From Silene conica (taxonomy: Eukaryota; Streptophyta; Magnoliopsida; Caryophyllales; Caryophyllaceae): 64,000 nucleotides of DNA. Below, in pieces: positions 23,837-34,247 of the stretch; the first letter of the stretch is position 1, and every line of letters starts with the position of its first letter. Below the pieces are notes generated by a model, which saw only the letters and a program-made list of their open reading frames with translations, was not told the DNA's origin and did not search any database. The DNA is taken from the NCBI GenBank assembly GCA_029255685.2, contig CM055318.2, forward strand, positions 27,268,001 through 27,332,000, in the 5' to 3' direction. Made by a program: the position numbers and the translations under genes.

Positions 23837-25224
23837 TGCGCGAAATTCTGAAAAGCGACTCTCAGCCGGTCGACCGGCTGCCGGTCTGGGACCGGCTGAG
23901 AGTCCAAATATGGACTTCTGAACAATTTTTCAACTTGGCCTTGCTTCTTAGCCGACAGACCGGCCGCCGGTCTGGCACCGGCTGGGAGGCCTATTTGGCC
24001 AATCTGACTTTTCTCTTCAGTTCTTGATTGCACAGGTACCCTCAGCCGGTGGACCGGCTGCCGGTTGTCCACCGGCTGGGAGTCCTTTTTCAGAGGTCTG
24101 CCCAACAATTCATTTTCTTCATTCTTCGAATTTGGCTAAGTAAGGAAAGCCTTCCCAGCCGGCTAACCGGCTGCCGGTTGGCCACCGGCTGGGGGCCTTG
24201 TTCATTGAATCTGAAACTTTTTCTCTTTTTTGGCCAAAAACCCAAGGCATGGCTCCCCAGCCGGCCTGCCGGCCGCCGGTTGGGGACCGGCTGAGAAGGC
24301 CTGGCATGATCTTTGCAAATTCCTTCACAATTCTCCATAAATCGCCACAAATTCACCTCGATTTCTCTCGTTTCTTTGCCCCCGCCGTAATGCCTACAAA
24401 AATTGGACAGAATAGGAATATACGAGGCAACGGACGTAAAAACACCTCAAGACACGCAAATTGAGGCCGAATCGTGACCGAAAACAAAGAAAATGCAAAG
24501 GAAATGATGACCAAAATGGAGCTCATCATTCACATACGAACTTTACTCTTTCACATACATTTTTTCATAAGTTTTCCATATCATACCCTTTTACCTAAAC
24601 CTAATCAAAACAATTTTATATACATCTTAATATTGAATCTAATTATTCTAAAGACTAAAACAATAAATTATAATTGATAAAAATCAAATAAGATTACTAA
24701 CAAATAAAAAAAACTAAAATTTTTAAAAAAGGAACAGATTAATTAAGAAAAGACAAATTAATTAATAAAAAAAGAAAAAAAACAACTGCAACAATGACTC
24801 CCTTCTTCACCACCAATTGGTCCCTCACCAGCCAACAACCAGAACAACACCGGGCCACCATTATCATCCAGTACCCCAGCGGACGACCACTATCATCCTT
24901 GTCGGTCAGATTTAGTTAAGAGAGTGCAGGAACCGAGGTCGGCAGAGAGCGATGATCGGAGCAGAGGCGTAATGCGGGGGAGAGGAAGCGTGGGCGTGGG
25001 TATGAAGTCGGCCATTGTGAGGTTTTCCGGAGATAATATTTGTCGGAGTTGGTGAACGGAGCAGGTGGTTAGTTGGTGTTGGTGACTTGGTGGTTAAGGG
25101 GATGAAGAAAGGGAGAAAAAAAATTAATTAGGTGAGTGAAGAAAAAAATGACAAGGGTAATAGGGTAAAACTCGTATGTGAAAGAGTAAAATCCGTATAT
25201 GAAAAAGTACGTCCCTTTATATAT

Positions 25225-25510
25225 CTACGATCTTTTTTTGAAAATTTAGATAAGAACAGTTTGTTGATGATTCGTCATACAACTCTACAATTGATACGTG
25301 TTATTCGCCAACGATCTATGTGCCGATAAAAAAGAAATTTTCTCCATCAATGAATCACGAAAGATCCCCTTAAAAGCTACATAAAGAGAGAAATATAAGG
25401 ACGAACCGAATTGTATCATGCTTTGAGATCCTTAGTTTTGCAAGAGGAATTTGTCATTTGACATCTCTTAGATTTGTTTTGATTATACCTATTTTTGGCA
25501 AGTGCCGTTT
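25225..25510. other. Spacer between the Mutator-like element and a gypsy LTR piece
   Basis: AT-rich sequence with no supported feature. Confidence 0.4.
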
Positions 25511-25765
25511 TGTAATACCCGCCTTGCTAAGGACCATTTGACTGACCTTTGACCATACAAAGTCCCTCGTGAGAGGCTAAGATAAGAGCTGACTTGTACC
25601 GAGATGGCTGAGAGGATGTAACTCGACCTATCTAGTACATGCCACTTGGTCGAGTACATAGGACTCGACCGATTACGACATACTCGGTCAAGTAGGTTAG
25701 GTACTCGGCCGAGTACCTGTACGACCAAAACTTGATAGGTTCGGTCGTACACCTATATAAAGATA
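25511..25765 (+). repeat. Probable truncated Ty3/gypsy LTR fragment
   Basis: The segment starts TGTAATACCCG, a common start of plant gypsy LTRs, and contains repeated ACTCGGTCGAGTA-like motifs. It includes the perfect 18-bp palindrome GGTACTCGGCCGAGTACC (25700-25717) and then a plus-strand TATA box, TATATAAA (25754-25761). It seems to be cut off soon after by another repeat. There is no partner LTR or target duplication, so the call rests on these sequence hallmarks only. Confidence 0.4.
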
Positions 25766-27194
25766 ATTTCCCTAGACAGAAATAAATGTAGTAATAGAGG
25801 TCGAACACAAGGACACGAGAATTACGTATAAAAATGTTATGAAATAATCTTTATTTATGTCGATTACGATTTGAGTTTGTTTTCTGGTTTGCTTTATGTT
25901 TTTAACAATATAAATAAAAGAGTCTAGCAGAGTCGGGTTGCACATGCAAATATAAAAATATAGGAAATATATTAACTCGGAAAAGAGTAAATTATGTTTA
26001 ATTGATTTAGGCTTAATAAGATACCCACCTTGCGGTATTTGTATATATCAACCATAGACCGGGTCCTAGAGAAACTCTCGTTTATGACTAGGTCGTCCTA
26101 CTACACATGCTTAGTCTAATTCGATTTCGCGCCTCTTGACTTTTAGAACGAATTAACAAACTTAATCAAGGATTGTGTACTTAAATCGAAGATTAATAAT
26201 TAGGTACAAACATGTGAGAAAACAATTTAGACAGATTACTATTATCATAATTTACCAAATTACATATTTATATTATTACATGACTTCCCTAATCCTAAAC
26301 TATGGAAAATTAGCGACTCGTGATAAGGTGTGAATTAATAAGAACAATATAAGAAATGCTAAACATGATTATATAAATAAAAGATGATTAACGAGACATA
26401 AATAGAATGAGAAAACTATAATTATAAATAAACTAATAAGACGTTAATAAAATGATAACGATGAAATTCTAAATACTAAACGAAAATGTAAAATAAAATT
26501 AACGAGAAATATAATTACCCGGAATATGAAATAAACTTGGAAAAGAAGAACAAAATAACCAAAGAAACTTTGAAACATATTAAAACCAAATAAATGTAAC
26601 AACTGTAAACTAATATGAGAATTGTGAAAGATTATGTGAACTATAACAAGATTACAAGCTTTAAAAGATAAAAAGGATGTATGAAAGGTGTATGAGAAGT
26701 GTAAGAAGTGTCCTCTAATGTTGGATTAAGACCTTTATTTATAGTAAAATAGAGGCAAAACATCTGAATTCATGGCAATGCACAACCCCGATCGGGGTCG
26801 CAACTCAACAATTATTTTCTCCTTAATTCTCCAATTAAATGCTTGGGGTATCCATGTTAGCCTTAATATCACGACTTAATCACCCGATTTAAGGCTATCA
26901 ACTAAGCATCCTAAACCTAAAAAGAATCCTAAGCTTGCACATCTTTTTGGACTTCAATTATTTGAGCTTGAATCACTTGAATTTATGCTTGACATTTCCT
27001 TAATTCTTCATCCAAATTCCATGATTCATCCATGTAGCATTTGCCATTCTAGTCCATTTGTGTTCTTGCCTTGGTCTTGCATTTTTAAGTGGATTAAGCT
27101 TATAAAAGTTTAATTACCTACAAAATGTGACAAAACAACAAAACCAACTAGAATACATTTATTAGTTCAATTAACACTAAAATTAGTGCAACAG
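25766..27194 (-). repeat. Degenerate LTR-like region of an older Athila/Tat-type element
   Basis: Its layout mirrors the intact Athila-type LTR. GAGGTCGAACACAAGGACAC near 25796 corresponds to TAGGGTCGAACCC. AT-rich sequence follows, then a minus-strand TATA-like TATAAATA (26736-26743), the palindrome ACCCCGATCGGGGT (26785-26798), and a pyrimidine-rich end abutting gag-protease remnants on the same strand. It would be the 3' LTR of the remnant at 27195-28490. The exact ends are not resolved. Confidence 0.4.
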
Positions 27195-28490
27195 TCAAGT
27201 AAAATTATTAAGAAAATAAACTGATTCTTGCAACATGGGGCTTTTTTGTGCATTAGTTTTAGAAAAAGTAACTCGATCATTGCCTACTTCCAATGTGAGT
27301 GTTCCGTTCTTCACATCTATTAGAGCGGCCGCGATGTGTAAGAAAGGACGCCTCAAAGTGATTGGAACTTGGGAATCCTCGGCCATATCTAATATTATGA
27401 AATCAACGGGAATGAACTCATGGATGGAGCAAGGCATGACACTTACGCTAGCTCCAAGATCACAAAGAGTTTTATCGACGTGGTATGTACAAATGGTGCA
27501 AGGGATTGAATAACATCCCGGATCGTTGAGCTTTGGTGGAGACATATTTTGCAAGAGTGAGCTACACTCTTTCGTGAAAGCGACAATCTCTATGTCTTTG
27601 AATGTTCCTTTCCTTTTGAGGACGTCCTTCATAAAATCGGAGTAAGAAGGCACCCGCGAAACAAGCTTAACAAACGATATGGCAACATGTAAATTCTTAG
27701 CCATTTCTAAGAACTTACCAAACCTACCATCGTCGTCCTTTTTGATCAAACGGTGAGGGAATGGAACTTGAGATTTGAAAGGAACTTTGGGCTCTGCCTT
27801 CTATTTGGCAACTTTAGGCTCCACATGAGCCTTCTATTTGGTAACTACATCTTCATCCATAATCATGGATGGACGAACATCGAGCACATTACCCCCCAAT
27901 TGAATAACATTGACAGTTTCATGGGGTTGTGTACCTTGTGGTGGGAGTTGACCTTGTTGCCTTTGAGCATTCGATGTGGCTAATTGAGCTTTTTCTTGCT
28001 CAATCATCTTAATGACGACATTTGTAGCATTGTTGGTTTGGTCATTTTTTTGTAGGTGTGCTAACATTTCGGGTTGGGTCTTAGCCATTTGTAATACCGA
28101 CGCTTCAAGCTTACCCCCATCCCCTTGGTTGTTTTGTGGTGGTGGACGTGGTGGTTAGTTGTATTGTTGTTTGGGAACGAAATTGTTTTGTGGTTGGGGA
28201 ACGAAATTTCGTTGAGGTGGACGATTTAGCACATTATTGTCGGAGTAAGACAAGTTCGGGTTTTGTAATTCGGGTTATAAGAATTGGAAAAGTACTTGGT
28301 GGATATGAACTTTGTCTATAAGATTGAAGAACATCTACCTCGACAACCGTGGCTTGGCATTGATTGGCAAAATGACCTGCTCCTCCGCAACCTTCGCAAA
28401 CAACAATATGGCTTGTGGATGACACCGCATTGAGTTGCATTAGGGTGTTACTAACTACTCCATGGAACATCCCCCTGGATAGGCCAAATA
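27195..28490 (-). pseudogene. Decayed gypsy Gag-protease (Athila/Tat-like)
   Basis: Reading the minus strand downward: a CCHC knuckle, CEGCGGAGHFANQC (about 28380), an Asn/Gln/Pro-rich stretch (about 28130-28240), a segment with KTQPEMLAHLQKNDQ (about 28070), then a protease region from about 27580 with CDLGASVSVMP and, later, RRPFLH. Frames change several times, stops interrupt the Gln/Asn-rich part, and part of the protease after the active site is deleted. It is older and more damaged than the element at 12269-24528. No RT or integrase is seen. Confidence 0.7.
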
Positions 28491-28504
28491 CCAACGAAAC
28501 TAAA

Positions 28505-30597
28505 CTAAGCCATCTTTGAAGTAGGAGCTGATCCGGATCCCTCATCAGCTCCATTAGCCTCACCCGACTTTTCCTTAGACGCAGAAGACTCTACCTCCTC
28601 CTCCTCCGCACCCAAGATGGCCAGATCCAGGAAGCGCTCATCCAAGATCCTCTCATCCTGGTCAGGATTCCACTGGGACCAGCTAGGCTCTGAATCCCTC
28701 ATAGCGTTTACCCGCCCCTTGCCGAAGAAGTATTGGGCATCATCGGTTAACCTAGCCTCCGCCAACTCCTTCTCAGCACCAAGCTCTTCATTTTTATTCA
28801 AAAGCACCTGTATTGCCAGCTTCTCCTCAGCCAATTCACCCCGGACGACCTTTTCAGCATTCTTGGCCGTTATCTCGCACACCTGGTTGGCTTTAGCTGC
28901 ATCCCGAGCAGAAGCCAACTGAGACTTCAGTTGGACCTCTTTAGTCTGAAAGTTGCTTAGCTGGTCTTCCAAAGTCTCTGCCCGCGCCAGGAGACTCATT
29001 AGCTGACAACCACTAACCAGGGTGGCATCCAAGCACTACAGAAACCAGAAACCAGACAGATTAGGAATTGAAATAAACAAAAAATATATATGGAAATGAG
29101 AAGGGAAAACCAATAGCAGACCTCTTTTGCATGGGTCGTGGTAGTAGCCAGATTGACCATCAGGGCTTTTGGCAAGGCTACCAGCCTGGCCGAGGATTCA
29201 AAAGTATCCCCAACCAACAGCTCCTGGTCAATGCTCTGGGCAAAGCTGTTCAGTTCAGCCTTGATAGTCCTTAAATCGCCAGCCTGGCCAGTAATTTGCC
29301 TGATCGGCTGAACACCAGCAGCCCCTACAGCTTCTTCTTCCCCCTCCTCTTCCTCTTCAGCCTTGTCTATCACGACCCTCTTCCTCTTCCTGGAAGAGCG
29401 CACACTGAGCTTCTTAGAGGCCGGTTCAAGAGAGACCAACACGTCCAAGGTCTTCTCGTTGTCACTCCCACTGCCCCCTTACTCTTAGAGGCCTCATAAA
29501 TTTTAACCAAACCCGCCTTCAAAGAAGCAGCGGTAAAACCAACCAGTCTGGCAGAAGATTTATATACTGAACAGAATAAAAGCACCAATATAAAACAAAA
29601 CTTCAAATATCAATACATATATGTAATAAAATTGCAGGATACTAACACTGACCAAAAAGAGAGCCGGAAGAAGCCTTGCTCTTTCCAACCTTCAGGCCAC
29701 CCAGAGCAGGCCTCATATAGCGGGGAAGATGCTCCCTGCACAGACTGGCAGACCAAACATGTTCAGCCTCAAGGATAGCCAAAAAGGCAACTATCATGCC
29801 AGCAGACCTCTCATCTGGATCAACGGTCCAGTCAGCAACTATAAGAAAAAAGAAAAACACACAAGGTATATTACATTCTCATTTCCATACATTTGTAATT
29901 TTTCAGAGCTAAATGAACTTGCAGGAACAAGTCTTACCAGAAGTCATTGCTGGGTATCTCAAATAGTCCATTCCTGGACCCAAAGTTTCAGTACGGACAA
30001 ACAAATAAGTCTTTGCCCAATATTTATCATCCCCTGAATCAAGGTTAGTGATCAGGGGAGACATCTTGCTCCTAATACGTAAATTAAAATGGCCATCAGA
30101 GTGATTCCTAAGCTGATACACCGACTTGATATCGTTGATGGTCAATGTAAGATTATGGTTGCTGCATAGGTTTTCAATAGAATGAATTAGCTTCCAGATC
30201 ATAGGCATGACCTGGAAGGGAGACACTTCCATGTAACGCATATCATCTACCATCAAAGAAGTAAAAGGTAATCTGCAACCGGCCTTAAAGGCCCACTCAT
30301 GAATACAGAACCAACCAAGTAGGTATCCATACCTCAACTGCCCCGAAGATTATATTTTTCTCTCTTAAAACTTGGTCATAGTTTATCTTCAACAAATTTC
30401 GGTCCTTGAATGAAGAACCCAGAGATTCGATTGGTGTGAACACCGAATCTTGGTAAGTATAAGATGTAACGCTGGCAGGGGCATCAATGATTGCCACCTC
30501 CAGCTCTTCCTGATGAACAAGAACCTCCTCAGTTGACTTAACAATTTTTTGAATAAAACTACGCTTTTTGGTGTCATCTTCCCTAACAATTTGAATA
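28505..30597 (-). pseudogene. Spliced antisense gene of the retroelement, Transposase_28-like plus coiled coil
   Basis: Four exons are readable with GT-AG introns: about 30597-29938, 29838-29653, 29566-29122 and 29035-28505, ending in TAG. The first exon encodes LGWFCIHEWAFKAGCRLPF and SPFQVMPMIWKLIHSIENL, then a DDKYWAKTYLFV segment. This resembles the plant putative gypsy type transposon domain (Transposase_28, PF04195) in layout. The third exon is Lys/Glu-rich with a KRKR nuclear-localisation-like stretch. The last is an Ala/Glu/Lys-rich coiled coil with an acidic tail. Two frameshifts (near 30335 and 29460) and the lack of an ATG at the 5' end suggest it is dead. Function is unknown; a nuclear or Gag-associated role is only a guess. 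Confidence 0.6.
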
Positions 30598-30996
30598 TAA
30601 TATTGGGTGTGTAATTTGATTTAGCAATTTTTGGCTTAATTGTGTAAGACTAATTCGCATGAAAAAAATGTTTTAGAAAATATTTGCAGAATTTCTAGAG
30701 AGAAGAATTAAAAGAAGGAAGCTAGATTGGAAGAGTTTGGATGAAAAACAAATGCACAACAAACCCCCTATTTATAAGGAACAATGAAGATTGAACGGAT
30801 AAATCCTAGGGAAAGAAACCCTAGGCGCAGACTCAAGCATGACATCACACAAACTAGCTTGTATTGTCATAATTGTCCAGACAGCAGCATCTGACGTTTG
30901 GACTTACTGCAACGGATCTTTTTTGTATTAACTCCTGAGCAGGTTGACATATTATTCCTGGTATGGTCAGACATGAATAAAATGTCAAGGGCCAAT

Positions 30997-31670
30997 TGTT
31001 GGGCTTGGATTAGCCTGGTTAGAATTTTTCCTGGTCCGACAATTTAACACAAGCTATACAGGACAACTTTCGGACAAGCTCATGCATAGAAAGCATACCA
31101 GGGTATAATCCTCACAAGGAAGAGTACATTCCTTATCAGATAAGAAGATAAAACTGAGCAGAATGAAGGAGAACTACCCTGACCCATTTGACTTGATCAA
31201 TTCAGTAGCAATCAAGTAAACAGAAGATCTTAGCCCCTATTTTCGAGGGAGATTAAGTCATAAACCCTAGCAGCATTAAAAGGACGTTGGTTAGTGCATA
31301 CAAGGACGTTAATATTGAAATAGTCAGCCCGGAATAATAGAAGAGTTCTATTAATCTGGGGTAGTTATTGTTCATGGAGATGAGTTTTTAGCAGAACGTT
31401 GGAGAATCCAACGTTCATATTAAGAGCTATATAAGGTCATGTAGTATTATGCAGCAAAGATATTGTATAAGATAATCAGTTTTTACATATAAGAAATAAG
31501 AGTATTTTACAAGCATTAATAACATTCTGTTCAGAAATACTCAAGTATTCATTCCCAAATCTTTCTCTCTTCAATCTTCTTTTTTTTACGTTCATATTAT
31601 TCATATTAGAGCTAGATACCCCATTTTAATATAAAAGTTAGCTAAGGTCTGTTCAGGAAAATTTTGCTAA
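30997..31670 (+). repeat. Probable 3' LTR of the Retand-like element
   Basis: It starts TGTTGGGCTTGG after a purine-rich tract. A perfect hairpin, AACGTTGGA-gaa-TCCAACGTT (31395-31415), lies 11 bp before the TATA box CTATATAAGG (31427-31436). The 3' end is placed near TTTTGCTAAAGCA, but without the 5' LTR it cannot be confirmed. Confidence 0.5.
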
Positions 31671-31768
31671 AGCAGGTACCGCAGAGGTCGTAAATACCCT
31701 CCTACACTTTGTGAACTACCCTTAATTAAAAGGGTTCGAGTCACTGTTGTAGATATGCAATCTAGTTA

Positions 31769-31797
31769 GTGTTAAATTACTTCGTGTAATTTAACAC
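31769..31797. repeat. Perfect 12-bp inverted repeat
   Basis: GTGTTAAATTAC and GTAATTTAACAC around a TTCGT loop. It lies at the left edge of a possible LTR and could be part of its terminus or a transcript hairpin. Confidence 0.7.
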
Positions 31798-32366
31798 TTT
31801 CGGGTCGAATAATAAAATAACCGATTAAAATTTAAAACACAGGAACTCCGAATGATACTAATATATGATGAAATACCATCAACAACAACACAAAACCAAA
31901 GTCCTCACAAGTAATCCTTGTGGTTAATTGAAGCTAAATTACAAACTAAGGGATAGATGGCGAAATACCTCCATGATCGGATGAGCACTTCCTTGCTTCT
32001 TCTACAGCTACGCCTTAACTATTCTAAGGTCCTGAGATAGAAGTACGTTGTTTGATTGTTTGATTTGATGTTGAGTTCTTATTTGTTTGGTGGGAAAGAG
32101 TCTTTTTATATAGATGTTCCATCCATACCCGTTAACTTAGTGGGAAGCGGTTGAGTAACCGCTCCAAGTTTCTTCTAGGGAGCGTCAGACCTTTGTTTTC
32201 CTGGACTCCGCTTGGACTCAACTTTCGTATTTGGACCTCTGGATTCCTTCTTAGGCCTGACCTCTATCTTTATGCACTTAATTTCATGTTGGCGCAATAC
32301 AACGACCCCTTTCTTATAAGCCCTTAAAATAATAAATGTTAAGGGTTATCTTTTTAGGTGCTAACA
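31770..32366 (-). repeat. Possible solo LTR
   Basis: The 597-bp segment has matching termini (TGTTAAATTAC on the left, GTGCTAACA on the right). On the minus strand a TATA box (TATATAAA, 32106-32113) has the hairpin AGCGGTT-gagt-AACCGCT (32146-32163) 32 bp upstream. The flanks (GTTAG and ACTAC) do not match, so there is no supporting target duplication. Treat this as a candidate. Confidence 0.3.
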
Positions 32367-32879
32367 ACTACCAACCACTATCACCATGCCCGACACCGCT
32401 CTCCACCAGCCCCTCCCTTGCACACCACCACTACCCAATACCATCCCTTCACCTCCCAACACTTAATCCCAACCACAACACTCGTGCTCCTTAATCATGC
32501 CAACCCTAGACCATGAACGAGCGGATCGTACGGTTGATAATTGATCAAGCTATATATCCTCCTGATCAATATTACATGATCAGCCATCCGATTTATAATC
32601 CATATTAATCTTTTGATCATCATCTTATAATTTTGATCATCATCGTCATCGTACTTAAAGCGATAATTGCTCGAGTTTATTTTACTAGGTTCATAATATA
32701 ACTTTGATTAACTCATGTGTCACAATAATATGTTTATCATATAATTTTGATGGACTTCATGAAGAAAATATGGACAATTGAATTGAGTGGTAAGGATTTA
32801 GAGAATTAGGTTTAGAATTTTTTTAGCGAAGGGTATACAAATGAAAAATAGTAAGCATCTTTCTTGGTTTCCAGTGGAT
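32367..32879. other. Non-coding spacer
   Basis: A pyrimidine-rich CCA/CAC tract (about 32370-32500), resembling the interiors of Mutator-like elements in this window, is followed by AT-rich sequence. No gene is supported. Confidence 0.4.
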
Positions 32880-34247
32880 AAGATTAAAATTGGGCTGGAA
32901 GCCAGGAAAATTTTCCAAGTTAAACATCTGGACTACTAACTGGGTAAATGGCGAGTCCCCAAGTCCAAAGGAGTGTTGGTTGGAACATAACTGGGCTCAT
33001 ATCTATAAACTTACTGTCTCTGATCTGTTGACCGATAGGGTAAGTGGAATGATATAATGGTGAAACATCTCTTTGAGGACTGTTGGGCTGCAAGAATCCT
33101 TGCAATTCCGATTCCATCCTCTCGCTATTTGGATAAGGTCTACTGGCCTTTTACTAGAAATGGGGTTTATTCGGTTAAAAGTGGATATGGTATCATCTTA
33201 AGGGATTTCTTTGAGAGGAATGGTAGCTCGAAAGACAAATCAAGAATGAACAAGGTTATTGAGAGTTTCTGTGGCAGAAAGCTGTGGCGCCTTCAGATCC
33301 CGGCCAAGTGGAAAATTTTTCTCTGGAAAATCTGTGCCAATACTCTACCTTGCGGTTCAGAACTGATGACCAGGAAAATACAGGGCTCTGTCCAATGTGT
33401 TTCTTGCTATCAAAAGGAGGGCGAGGTGGAAACTCTAACCCATATCTTTCGTGATTGTGACTTTGCCTCGCGTTTCTGGGCAGGGTCGGTGCTAGGAATA
33501 AGAACTGAGCATCCACATCATTTGGGTATTCAACAATGGATTTTGGACTGGATTGGATTACTTGGAAAAATGGAAGAAGGGAGTTGGAGGGTCTGTACTT
33601 TTGTAGCTACACTATGGAGTATATGGAGACACCGAAATGATATCCTTTTTAGGGGTAGTGGCATACCAACTGCACATCTCTACCGATTAGTGGTAAATGA
33701 TATGGCAGAGTTTCAGAAGGCGGAGGAAGGTGCCATGAACAGGTCGGTGGGACGATATCAGATAAAAGAATCCTTTCTCTCTGATGTCAATGAGCTATCA
33801 GCTGGAAAAAGATTCTATCTCATTGGTAAAGAGGACTCATGTAATGTTGTTAGAGTTATGGTGGACGCGGGGTGGAGGGCTACTCTTGATGCGGCCATTG
33901 GGTTTGTGGCTTATGATCAGGATGGGGCTGAGGTGGGGAGATTTAGAGAATCCTGTATGGCGGAATCTGCCCTCCAAGCCGAGGCTTTGGGAATGCTGGC
34001 GGTGATAAATTGGGCTAAGGCACGGGGATGCTCTCACGTGCACATTTTCTCGGACTGCTTACGGGCTCTTCTGCAGCTGACAGGTTTGGAGGATTCGGAT
34101 CACCATATTGTAATGTGTTATCTACTTCATTTCATTGTATTAGTTTATCTTTTATCCCTCGTAGATTCAATAGGGTTGCACATGACCTAGCATCAGGTGC
34201 AATCTGCATGTAATGACTTTATTTTCCACTGGTAAAAAAAAAAAATA
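32880..34247 (+). pseudogene. 5'-truncated LINE: zf-RVT and RNase H-like C terminus
   Basis: The coding remnant starts at about 32890 with a reading that includes WTTNWVNGESPSPK, changes frame near 33050, then runs open to about 34190. The zf-RVT region (WPFTRNGVYSVKSGYGI, WRLQIPAKWKIFLWKIC, then CVSCYQKEGEVETLTHIFRDC) is followed by an RNase H-like domain: VDAGWR, AEALGMLAVINWAKARG and HIFSDC. The chain breaks near 34090. An A-rich tail lies at about 34234-34247, as expected at a LINE 3' end. The endonuclease and RT were never copied. The RNase H domain separates this family from the LINE at 58604, which lacks one. Confidence 0.8.

Larger units (their letters stand above)
23503..24120. repeat. 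309-bp tandem duplication inside the 5' LTR
   Basis: Two copies, 23503-23811 and 23812-24120, are nearly or fully identical by eye. Each holds the TATA box and three CCGG palindrome units. The 3' LTR at 12269-13948 has this segment only once, so the duplication arose after, or during, the last transposition. Confidence 0.9.
12269..24528 (-). mobile_element. Athila-type Ty3/gypsy LTR retrotransposon, young, non-autonomous
   Basis: A 12.26-kb element with TG...CA LTRs (12269-13948 and 22522-24528) and the exact target duplication TTCAC (12264-12268 and 24529-24533). On the minus strand the order is: 5' LTR, PBS matching tRNA-Asp, gag-protease, palindrome array, ATHILA-family ORF, long untranslated tract, PPT, 3' LTR. 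No reverse transcriptase, RNase H or integrase is present, so mobility would need a helper element. By eye the LTRs differ at only about half a dozen substitutions plus two length changes (a small gap in the left copy, a 309-bp duplication in the right), which implies a recent insertion. Confidence 0.92.
22522..24528 (-). repeat. 5' LTR of the Athila-type element, with internal duplication
   Basis: This LTR matches the other copy end to end but is 2,007 bp long because a 309-bp segment is tandemly repeated (23503-23811 and 23812-24120). It holds eight CCGG palindrome units and two TATA boxes. Confidence 0.92.
12252..25215. mobile_element. Mutator-like non-autonomous element, split by the Athila-type insertion
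   Basis: The ends are GGAATTACTTTTTTCACA and, read inward on the other strand, GGGACGTACTTTTTCATA. They are flanked by a 9-bp duplication, TTTATATAT (12243-12251 and 25216-25224), the target size expected for Mutator-like elements. Further subterminal matches follow (ACTTTACTCTTTCACATAC type). Without the retrotransposon inserted 17 bp from its left end, the element is about 700 bp. Its middle (about 24790-25100) is less AT-rich and may derive from a host gene; I could not identify it and see no transposase. Confidence 0.75.
28505..31670 (+). mobile_element. 3' part of a Tat/Retand-like gypsy element with an antisense gene
   Basis: An LTR-like segment (30997 to about 31670, plus-strand TATA) is preceded by a purine-rich AATGTCAAGGGCCAAT, and before that by a spliced gene in antisense (28505-30597). 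An antisense gene between pol and the 3' LTR is known in Tat-lineage elements such as Retand. The 5' part, including gag-pol and the 5' LTR, is missing. The boundary near 28490-28505 adjoins a different gypsy remnant. The lineage assignment is an inference from layout. Confidence 0.5.
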
